DNA of 64,000 bases from Axinella damicornis (Eukaryota > Porifera > Demospongiae > Axinellida > Axinellidae). The stretch covers positions 6,774,882 through 6,838,881 of the forward strand of contig OZ007509.1 of assembly GCA_963931865.1 (NCBI GenBank), in the 5' to 3' direction. A model generated the notes under the pieces. That model did not search any database and was not told where the DNA came from. It saw only the letters and a program-made list of their open reading frames with translations. Positions 10,785 through 18,999 of the stretch are shown here, in pieces. Position numbers and translations under genes: made by a program. Numbering within the stretch: the stretch's first letter is position 1; every line of letters starts with the position of its first letter.

Positions 10785-11455
10785 GTAATGTTCAAAAGGA
10801 AAGTGCATCTGAAGTTGTGCACCTGGCTTCGAATTGAATTGCTTGACACTGTTTACAGCGACCAGCTAAATATCACAGCTCATGACATTGTGAACACGTA
10901 CATGTGCATGGTGTACACTATGGTACCATGCTTGTGTATGGAAGGTGCATGTCGCTGTGAAAGCGAAGGGTTGTTTAACCAGGTATGGTTCACCCCAGTT
11001 GCATCCCTCAGTGCCTTACATGCATGTGGTTATCAAAGAACGTTGACACAAATGCAGGCCTAAAGAATAATTTCGGCCCTAGTACTTTTATGGTTGCACT
11101 CAGGTGCAGCTAGGTGTAAAAATGCTAGAAGTGCAAGAAGTGCCAGCATTCCTACTCCTCCTAGCTACCAGCATTCAACTAAGAAACTTATATGATGGGT
11201 TATCTCCCAGAAAAAAATTTGGCTGCACTTGTGTGAACATTGTTTGATTACCACCATGAGATGCAACTGAGGTAGGGCCAGGTTACACAACCCTTCTCTT
11301 CGTGCAGTGCATTGGTGTGACCAATTGTCATAATCATTACAAATGTTACAGAAATAGTTGATACGAACATCTAGCTCCATCTCGAGCGGAATAGCTCTGT
11401 GAACAATAACTGAAAAGAACAGTAAAAAATAACCGTCTTGACTTGAGGTGCACAG
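10785..11455. repeat. Direct repeat unit 2 of a 670-bp duplication
   Basis: Second copy of the unit at 9655-10315. The leading 33-codon frame is preserved in both, which is more than expected for drifting non-coding sequence but too short to call a gene. Confidence 0.75.
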
Positions 11456-11574
11456 ACATGACATTGTGTTTGTTGTTTATAAGTCAATATCCACCTATAA
11501 GTATTGGGTGTGTTCACACTGTCATGAGCTGTCATTGTACTTTGTCTGGACACTGTCCACTGTGTGTCTCATGC

Positions 11575-11940
11575 AGCACCTACCATGTGGTTACCAAAGA
11601 ATGTTCACACTAATTCAGCCCTGAAAGAATACATTGGCCTAATAAGGTAATTTACCTGCATGCAGGTGCACTGTAAGAGAGAAGGGGTTATTTTAGCCAG
11701 GCACTGATCACCTAGGTTGCATCCCTCATGCAGTGCCTACCATGTGGTTATCAAAGAATGTTCACACAAATGAAGCCCTGAAAGAATACTGGCGCACTGT
11801 AAAAGAGAAGGGGGTTATTTTAGCCAGGCACTGATCACCTCAGTTGGATACCTCATGCAGTGCATACATACCATGCGGTTATCAACGGATGTTCACACAA
11901 ATGCAGCCCTGAAAGAATAAATTGGACTCATACATAGTTG
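11575..11940. repeat. Three tandem partial copies of the same family
   Basis: CCATGTGGTTATCAAAGAAT with a following TTCACACAAATG motif recurs at about 11581, 11740 and 11872, also found inside the 670-bp units. An array expanded by unequal exchange is likely. Confidence 0.65.
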
Positions 11941-12512
11941 CATGCAGGTATGTGTAACTGGGAGGGTATGCTACAAGTGCAGTTAATTGCGACTTCAAAA
12001 CTAAACAATGACTGCGCATATAATTATAAGCAACAATGATGAAGTACACAAGCTTGGAAAATGAACTGTTTATAATACTATGACTGTAATAATATTATAT
12101 TATACGTGGTTCATATTCAAGGCATGCCCAACTGGGATACTGGACGTGCCCAAGGGATGTACAACTTGTGAACTAACTGCGGCCTTTTCTAGCTGTCGGA
12201 TAATTATAAGCAATGAAATATATTGCTTAATTGGCTTCAATGTAGAAGTAATTAAGTGACTTGACTGAATTGTTTACTCAGTCTGCATGTCTGAAATTGG
12301 AGTGTTAGAAGTGAAGCTGCACTTCCTAACATTCTATGGCTTGTGCAATAGCATTTCACAAGTGCAACTGCACTTCTATAGCTACTACCTTGACTGACTT
12401 ATAAGTGATCTACTTGCACATTGTTTGGTAGTCAAGCTGCAACTGATATATAGTTATCCCATTAATGCAACCCTTCTGTTTTGAAGCTAGATCTTGCTAA
12501 AATCATAGAAAC
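11941..12512. other. Upstream region of the fusion gene
   Basis: AT-rich, with short AGTGCAACTGCACTTC palindromes. The start context AGAAACATGG at 12513 is a good initiation context. No TATA box is obvious at a fixed distance. Confidence 0.4.
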
Positions 12513-15500
12513 ATGGAGACAGCTGAACGTACGATCTTCTTGTACTGGGTGGTGGCTACTGTGGGACTCTGGTGGGTTGCCAATACCATAGCTACCATTG
12601 CATCCAAGAGTGTTATGAAGGGAGATGACATCAGTGCCAAGGGTACCACCGGCTGGACATCCGCATTTGAAGACTTGAGGTGGGTTGACCTAACAGCACT
12701 CCAACATCTGATAGGTTCGGTCATATCAGTGCTCCTGGTGAAGCTAAAGGGAAAACCAGTCTGGCCTTCTCACACACGTGGCCTCAGAACTATCATTTGT
12801 GTAGCTGCACTAGGAAATGTCATTGGAAATCTGACTACTAACGCAGCTTATGCACTGATCACCTCAAGTTCTGTGCAAGTGGTCAAGGCCTGTGAGCCTC
12901 TCTTTACATTCATGCTTACAGTGCTCCTGTACAGAGACCATGCAGCTCTTGATGTTTCCAACTTGCTGTCAGTGGCAATCATAGTTGTTGGGGCGGGCAC
13001 ATTTTTAATGAGAGATGCGCGATTCAACATCTGGGGCATTGTTATTGGGATGATCTCAAACACAGCTTTCCCCATACGTAATATCTTTTTGAAAAAATTG
13101 AGTGAAATATGGGACAGTCCTCTTCAAAAATATGCAGTTATCTCCATTTTTAGCGTCTTCTTCCTTTTGCCTGTGCTTGTAGTGAAAATGTTCATCAATC
13201 AGGAAGTTGTTACAGCAAGTCTCTCGGAAAGCTTTATCTCTAGTGTCTTCCACTGCACATACAACCTTGCTTCAATCGAAGTGCTGGAAAAGTTTAGTCC
13301 TGTAAGTCATGCCATCCTGAACATATCAAAGCGGCTGTTTGTGGTGATGGCAAACATTATGTATTTCCACACACCAATCTCGTGGAACATGGTAATTTCC
13401 CTGGCTGCGCTTGTAATTGGTTGCTACTTATACCAGACGAGGAGCAGCTCAAAAAACCCTCATACAGTAAAGAAGGGCCTTATACTCTTTGTCTTCGTAG
13501 TATATTCCTTGCAAAACAAATTAGAACCACCAAGTCAAGTCATATTTAATCCAAACAAACATGTGGATTGTGGCAGAATTTCCACAGCCTGGGTGTACGA
13601 TAAGCCAATCCCAAATGACCTTGCACTGAACATTGAAGCTTTATCAGCACGAGTCGTGAATCTACCGGTTCATGTGTACTGTGGAACAACCGAGTGTGTT
13701 GATGCTATTGCCAAATTGAACAACACAAATATTGCTGTTGAATTTTTAGTTGCTAGCAACATTGTAAAGAACACATCCCTTGAACGCTGGATTGCACACC
13801 ACCCCTTCAACAAGGTGTTGGCTGGGAAGGAATTTGAAACTCATCTTCAAGAAGTTGTTAGGCTAGGTCTTCTCTGGAACTATGGAGGCTTTTATATAGA
13901 TCCCACGGTACGAGTAACTGATGCTTTAAAGTTCATATTGAAATGTTCTGACTTTAACTACGCAAATGCTGTGGTAAGCAAAAGAGTCGAAGTTCCAGAC
14001 GGTAGTGTTCTTCAAGCATCATTCTTCCCCAGAAAACATCACCCTTTCATTGGTACACTGGCAGAACGTTTTGCTAGTGAGTATCCTACTGGAGGATACA
14101 CGACTGCACCTATGAACTTCAATTTCCAGAAAACAATTTGGACTATAATTAATGATAAATTGTGCAAGTTTTGTCCTGTTGTATCTGATGATGTGCAGTT
14201 GAAACAAGTCCCCTTACGGAGTGAAGCATATGAACAGAATCACTATGGTACACTCTCATATAACACACGAGCTGGTGTACCTGCCTATAATCTTGGAGAT
14301 GAAATGCAATGCTTCCCTGGTCTCCAATATCTACCATTTGTGGACAATTTCGTTGAGAGGGACAAATTAAAGGCTTCCAGTGGTAATAATACTATCACTG
14401 CTTTCCTCAATGCTTTTTGGGCTGCAAGTGGATTTAGCTGGCCACCACCAAGCAATATTGATCCTATCTTATTATCTCTCCACATTGATTCTCATCAGAA
14501 AATTTTAAATCGTTTTGCACGACGCATTGAATACTTAAAACAGAGAGAACCAATAGGATCTCGTGACTACGGTTCACTCAATTTCTTGAAAGAACATGGT
14601 GTAAAGGCCTTCTTCTCAGGCTGCCTGACGTTGTTGTTAAAGAACCCCAACATTGATGGACAGCGAACTGAGGATATCTACATCACTGATGTTAGAAAGG
14701 GCTTCATAGATTTACTTCCCAAAGAAATACAGGACAAGGCTATTCGTGTGAGTCATAGATCAGAAAGTAAGGACAATTTAGTACGGTTTACTGAAGTATA
14801 TGAAAGGATAAGAAAGTACGCATCAGCAAAGTTGGTGATCACGCAACGCATTCATTGTGCATTGCCATGTGTAGCAATGGGGACACCAGTGATCTTCATC
14901 AACTCTCCTGGCCTGCCTGGAGGATCAGCAGCTAAGACCTCTCCACGCACAGCTGGATTAACACCGCTATTTCACACACTAAATTCGTACGCTTTAAGCA
15001 GGGAAGATGTCAAAAACTGGATGGGGAACTTTTCCTGGCACAATATTCCGCCAAATCCAAATGCCAATATGCTAATGAGACTGAGAGCAACTTCATGGAA
15101 TGTTATTCGTGAACATCAAGCATTATCTGATGCTGCCAAGAAGTTTGGTGTTATACCAATGTCACTACCACCCATTCAAACTCAGAATATCACATTTTTA
15201 TTTCATTTCATTTTTACTACCAATGAATCTCTCGTGTCACTGCTTGCACAAGGTACAAAGCAATGTGGATTTAACTGGCGACACATGCGTAGCATTGAAT
15301 CGATATTTCACCACCATCCTACCGCAGAGGTTATAGTACACAGCCGCACTCTACAACATGATACCTTTGATGTGTTGACCGAGGCAGGGTACTCGATTAA
15401 AGTACAGAACTATGATTTGGAAAAACTGCTGAAAGGCTCACCTGCGGAAAGCTTTGCCAGCAAATTGGAAGAAGCCAAAAAGGGAAGCCGTTGGTACAGT

Positions 15501-16031
15501 CATCAAACAGACTTGCTTCGACTATTGGTACTATATTTGTGGGGTGGTACATATATGGATATGGATGCCATCCTTGTGCGTCCAATTGACTCCCTGTCAT
15601 CAAACATTGTTGGATTTCAAAGTCCACGTCGTGATAGGTTAGGTGGTGCGTTCATGAACTTTGAGAAAAATCATTTATACTTGAAGTCATGCTTACAGGA
15701 ATTTGCAAATGCCTATGACGTAAACAATTGGGAGATGAATGGATTTTTAACACATGTATGGCGTCAATATTATGGGAAAAATGATGTTGTCACTGTGGAT
15801 CATCGTACTTTTTTCATGTTCAACTTCAAGAATATTATGAAGCAGTGTTTTGAACAGACATCTGGAGTGCAATTTGAATCAAATATGGAGGTTCTCAAGA
15901 TAAAAGCATATGCGGTGCACTTGTATTCAAGTATTACAGGACATATAGGAATACAGGATAAATTGAACAATGGAACAATATGTAGTCACCTTCTGAATTC
16001 TTTCTGTGTTCTCTGTAATAGTTTATACTAA
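12513..16031 (+). CDS. Fusion: TPT transporter + GT32-like + pyruvyltransferase + GT32
   Basis: One uninterrupted frame of 1172 codons. Residues about 8-310 are a multi-helix triose-phosphate/nucleotide-sugar transporter (TPT, SLC35E-like), including the conserved VKACEPLFTFML segment. Residues 320-334 (KKGLILFVFVVYSL) add one more hydrophobic helix behind two lysines. About 345-510 resembles a GT32 'DXD sugar-binding' domain, but the usual GGxYxDxD is GGFYIDPTV (458-466), missing the second Asp. About 585-840 is a polysaccharide pyruvyltransferase domain (PF04230-type): NLGDE at 593-597, TQRIHCALP at 777-785, then GTPVIF. About 880-1160 is a second GT32 domain, A4GALT/OCH1-like, with intact GGTYMDMDA (1011-1019). 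Expected role, inferred: import of a nucleotide-linked donor (or PEP) into the Golgi, sugar transfer and pyruvylation of a glycan. It is intronless, unlike LHPP and FKBPL nearby. Domain calls are confident; activity and substrates are inference. Confidence 0.9.
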   Translation: METAERTIFLYWVVATVGLWWVANTIATIASKSVMKGDDISAKGTTGWTSAFEDLRWVDLTALQHLIGSVISVLLVKLKGKPVWPSHTRGLRTIICVAALGNVIGNLTTNAAYALITSSSVQVVKACEPLFTFMLTVLLYRDHAALDVSNLLSVAIIVVGAGTFLMRDARFNIWGIVIGMISNTAFPIRNIFLKKLSEIWDSPLQKYAVISIFSVFFLLPVLVVKMFINQEVVTASLSESFISSVFHCTYNLASIEVLEKFSPVSHAILNISKRLFVVMANIMYFHTPISWNMVISLAALVIGCYLYQTRSSSKNPHTVKKGLILFVFVVYSLQNKLEPPSQVIFNPNKHVDCGRISTAWVYDKPIPNDLALNIEALSARVVNLPVHVYCGTTECVDAIAKLNNTNIAVEFLVASNIVKNTSLERWIAHHPFNKVLAGKEFETHLQEVVRLGLLWNYGGFYIDPTVRVTDALKFILKCSDFNYANAVVSKRVEVPDGSVLQASFFPRKHHPFIGTLAERFASEYPTGGYTTAPMNFNFQKTIWTIINDKLCKFCPVVSDDVQLKQVPLRSEAYEQNHYGTLSYNTRAGVPAYNLGDEMQCFPGLQYLPFVDNFVERDKLKASSGNNTITAFLNAFWAASGFSWPPPSNIDPILLSLHIDSHQKILNRFARRIEYLKQREPIGSRDYGSLNFLKEHGVKAFFSGCLTLLLKNPNIDGQRTEDIYITDVRKGFIDLLPKEIQDKAIRVSHRSESKDNLVRFTEVYERIRKYASAKLVITQRIHCALPCVAMGTPVIFINSPGLPGGSAAKTSPRTAGLTPLFHTLNSYALSREDVKNWMGNFSWHNIPPNPNANMLMRLRATSWNVIREHQALSDAAKKFGVIPMSLPPIQTQNITFLFHFIFTTNESLVSLLAQGTKQCGFNWRHMRSIESIFHHHPTAEVIVHSRTLQHDTFDVLTEAGYSIKVQNYDLEKLLKGSPAESFASKLEEAKKGSRWYSHQTDLLRLLVLYLWGGTYMDMDAILVRPIDSLSSNIVGFQSPRRDRLGGAFMNFEKNHLYLKSCLQEFANAYDVNNWEMNGFLTHVWRQYYGKNDVVTVDHRTFFMFNFKNIMKQCFEQTSGVQFESNMEVLKIKAYAVHLYSSITGHIGIQDKLNNGTICSHLLNSFCVLCNSLY

Positions 16032-16105
16032 TTATTGCTGCATCAGTTTTAGGGTCAGCATCCGCCTTGGACATCTTCCCATAGCTTTGTACTATTATTG
16101 TGTTT

Positions 16106-16198
16106 GTTTGTTTTGTTTTGTTTTGTTTTGTTTTGTTTTGTTTTGTTTTGTTTTGTTTTGTTTTGTTTTGTTTTGTTTTGTTTTGTTTTGTTTTGTTC
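16106..16198. repeat. (TTTTG)n microsatellite in the fusion gene 3' region
   Basis: About 18 tandem TTTTG units starting 75 bp after the stop codon. If transcribed they form a U/G-rich block in the 3' UTR. Open frames across it on both strands are artefacts. Confidence 0.95.
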
Positions 16199-16329
16199 TG
16201 TCCTTTTTTGCGTTGTTTTGTATCAATAGCTATAACCGCTAAGTTTCGGTTTTTATATACTTTACCCATTAATGGCTATATAATTATACATTCTTGTAGT
16301 TTTTGTATTAAAATCTTGGGTACCTAGAA

Positions 16330-16335
16330 AATAAA
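16330..16335 (+). terminator. Candidate polyadenylation signal of the fusion gene
   Basis: AATAAA 300 bp after the stop codon, in an AT-rich stretch; a second ATAATAAAC occurs near 16449. Either could serve. Confidence 0.35.
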
Positions 16336-16830
16336 ATATAAAAAAAATTATGCATGCTTGCAACAGTGTTGATAATTTTATGTTCTTGTGTATCCCATTT
16401 CATGATTACAAATTGCGTTCTTGCTTACTGATTGTATTTCTTTGTATTAATAATAAACCTATCACAATTGTGATATCGTTTTTGTGACTGGGTGTTATTG
16501 TGAGTCAAATGTGAAAAGTACAACTCAAAGAAAAGGAAAAGGAAATCTTGCCAACTTACTGTCCTGGTGTCTCGAATGACTGGTTTTATACATGTAAGGT
16601 GTCTATTGTGTGTGTTTTTTCGCCTGACAGACAGACAGACGACTGACTGACGGACAAAACCGATTGCTAATAAAAGAATAGAAGAATGGGTAGGAAAAGA
16701 AAGAAAAACCATCGAGGCTAACCACCACGCACACACAATACAGCATTACAGTTCACTATAAGTTATCCATTTGAAAACTAAATTACTTGACGAATGCATG
16801 CAGAACATTGTGGGGCGAGTACATGCATGC
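16336..16830. other. Non-coding stretch downstream of the fusion gene
   Basis: Contains a short GACA/GACT repeat near 16628. No gene recognised. Confidence 0.4.
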
Positions 16831-16837
16831 ATGCAGG

Positions 16838-17012
16838 TGCTGAATGTGCATAGAGCAGTTGCATGACTGTGCTGAATGTGCATGGAGCAGTTGCATGTGC
16901 TGAATGTGCATGGAGCAGTTGCATGTGCTGAAATGTGCATGGAGCAGTTGCATGTGCTGAAATGTGCATGCAGCAGTGCGGCATGCATGTGCTGAAATGT
17001 GTATGGAGCATG
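16838..17012. repeat. Minisatellite, about 28-30-bp unit
   Basis: Six copies of TGCTGAATGTGCATGGAGCA plus GTTGCATG with small variation. It generates spurious His/Cys-rich frames on the minus strand. Confidence 0.85.
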
Positions 17013-17104
17013 TGCATGTCATCAGAAAGTGAGTCTGACTGAGAGCATAGCACAACTTAATTAAGGACACAGATCACACCAGAAGTTATGACACTAAAAA
17101 TACA

Positions 17105-17173
17105 TAGCCTCGTTCCCAGTCCCACACCCAGCTTTTCGTCGCTTGCAGTGTGGAAGGCCTGGGAACAAGGCTA
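17105..17173. mobile_element. 69-bp TAGCCTCGTTCCCAG fold-back element
   Basis: Starts TAGCCTCGTTCCCAG and ends CTGGGAACAAGGCTA. Same ends as 18301-18375 and 39719-39767, but the flanks no longer match. A 3' half-copy lies at about 17310-17362. Confidence 0.7.
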
Positions 17174-17760
17174 GCTACCTAACAGCAAGTCGGAATTTTC
17201 TGGTGCAAGTGCATGCAATTCACGGTCTCAAATTTCAGCAAACAATTAAGCTAATTCATTACAGGCAGAAGGAATGCTAGCAGTGTAGCAGCACTTGACC
17301 ATCTCTGCTTTTCGTATTGCAAGCGACAAAAGCTGAGTATGGAGGCCTGGGAACGAGGCTACATTTCTGAGCAATACAGTTGAATGTTATAGAAGTCAGT
17401 CGAAGCGGAGGCATTGGGCACAGGAAACAAAACCCCACAAATCCATTTACATGCTGGTCATGGAAAACCATCCACACTGAACCTATTCTTCAAGCGGAAA
17501 TGAGGAGGAAACGACGGCAAATGTGGAAGAAATGTGGAGGATATTACTTCTGCAGTATTATTATATTGATACCAGTGACTTGGCTTAAACTTGGAGACGG
17601 AACCCATAGTGATCAAGCAATGTAACTGATCTGCTTATGCATAATATGCACATTGTTTGCAACCAAAGCTGTAACTAGGAAAATTAACCCTACCTGGTAT
17701 ACATAAAGCAACGGATCTGCAATGACTATGTTCTGCCCTGCATGGCTACACAATATTCTA

Positions 17761-18031
17761 CAAGTAATAAAAAACATTTAAAATGTAACAGGATGTAGGG
17801 ATACCAGAACCGCAAAAAGTAAGGAAACAAGGTAGGGATGATCACACAAAACAGTGAAGTATACAACCCCCTACAGAGATCTTTTTCCATAATGCGTGTA
17901 TAATGAAAAAAGATATGTAGGGGGATTGTATACTTCACTGTTTTGTGTGATCATCCCTACCTTGTTTCCTTACTTTTTGCGGTTCTGGTATCCCTACATC
18001 CTGTTACATTTTAAATGTTTTTTATTACTTG
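17761..18031. repeat. Near-perfect 271-bp hairpin
   Basis: 17761-17873 is the reverse complement of 17918-18031 with about one mismatch. The inner part (GATCTTTTT against AAAAAAGAT) continues the stem, leaving a loop of roughly 20 bases. Fold-back transposon or hairpin-RNA locus. Confidence 0.9.
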
Positions 18032-18300
18032 TTTATGTCATTTTTTTTTAGCAGCAGGCGCATGCGTACTGGACTCTGGCATTTACACTGCCAGCAATGG
18101 CTGAAGAATCAGACCCAAGCATCTCAAAAGCCAACCCTTTTCTGGATGGATACTAAGCCAGTGCTCCCTGAGCTGAAGTAGTAGCGACACATTGTTGAGT
18201 CTTTAGATAGGCATTCACCCCTCTCACAGAACACAGTAGGTAGTAACATATATAGCACAGAGAATTTACCTCAGTCTAACGTTCCTCAGTGGTTCCAGAC

Positions 18301-18375
18301 TAGCCTCGTTCCCAGTCCCACGCCCAGCTTTCCGTCGCTGCTTAGTACGGTAAAGCGGGGTTGGGAACGAGGCTA
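18301..18375. mobile_element. 75-bp TIR element with exact 9-bp target duplication
   Basis: Ends are TAGCCTCGTTCCCAG and TTGGGAACGAGGCTA. Both flanks are GTTCCAGAC (18292-18300 and 18376-18384). Confidence 0.9.
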
Positions 18376-18494
18376 GTTCCAGACGACACAACAGCGCAAG
18401 GCACTTCTAATTCAGCGATCTTGAATAATAATTACGTATCGTTGCTAAGTGATCGTTTAAGTGCGCATGCGTACAAACATGAAAATGGCGTGTC

Positions 18495-18999
18495 TTCGAG
18501 TGTTTTCATGACCAACAAGACTCCTCGCGTCGCGAAAAACCGTCGCGAAAGTACCGCACCAGGTACTCGCAAAACGTGCAAATTGTTTTTCTTCTTTCTT
18601 CTTCTTTCTTCTTTCAGACGGGCTAGCTCAACGTCGCCTCAATCCCTCATGATGGTTTTCGCACGAAACAGCAACATTTTACACCGAGCAGTGCACCAGC
18701 CCATCGCTTTTTGGCAACCTCCAAGTCTTCACCAGGCGGCTACAGCTGCCCTAGCCGCCTGGTGAAGACTTGGAGGTTGCCAAAAAGCGATGGGCTGGTG
18801 CACTGCTCGGTGTAAAATGTTGCTGTTTCGTGCGAAAACCATCATGAGGGATTGAGGCGACGTTGAGCTAGCCCGTCTGAAAGAAGAAAGAAGAAAGAAA
18901 AACAATTTGCACGTTTTGCGAGTACCTGGTGCGGTACTTTCGCGACGGTTTTTCGCGACGCGAGGAGTCTTGTTGGTCATGAAAACACTCGAAGATGAA
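18495..18999. repeat. Long palindrome, about 245-bp arms
   Basis: Left arm 18495-18742 and right arm 18752-18999 are near-identical inverted copies joined by a 9-base loop, differing mainly in a CTT/AAG microsatellite length. Each arm carries the same 60-80 codon frame on opposite strands (starting MTNKTPRVAKNRRE), which could be a duplicated first exon. There is no known domain. Confidence 0.9.

Noticed and set aside
15934..16327. Phe/Val/Leu- and Lys/Gln/Asn-rich frames
   Set aside because: Translations of the (TTTTG)n microsatellite after the fusion gene.
16838..17070. CRISPR-like array of about 28-30-bp repeats
   Set aside because: Units are contiguous with no unique spacers, and the genome is eukaryotic; a minisatellite.
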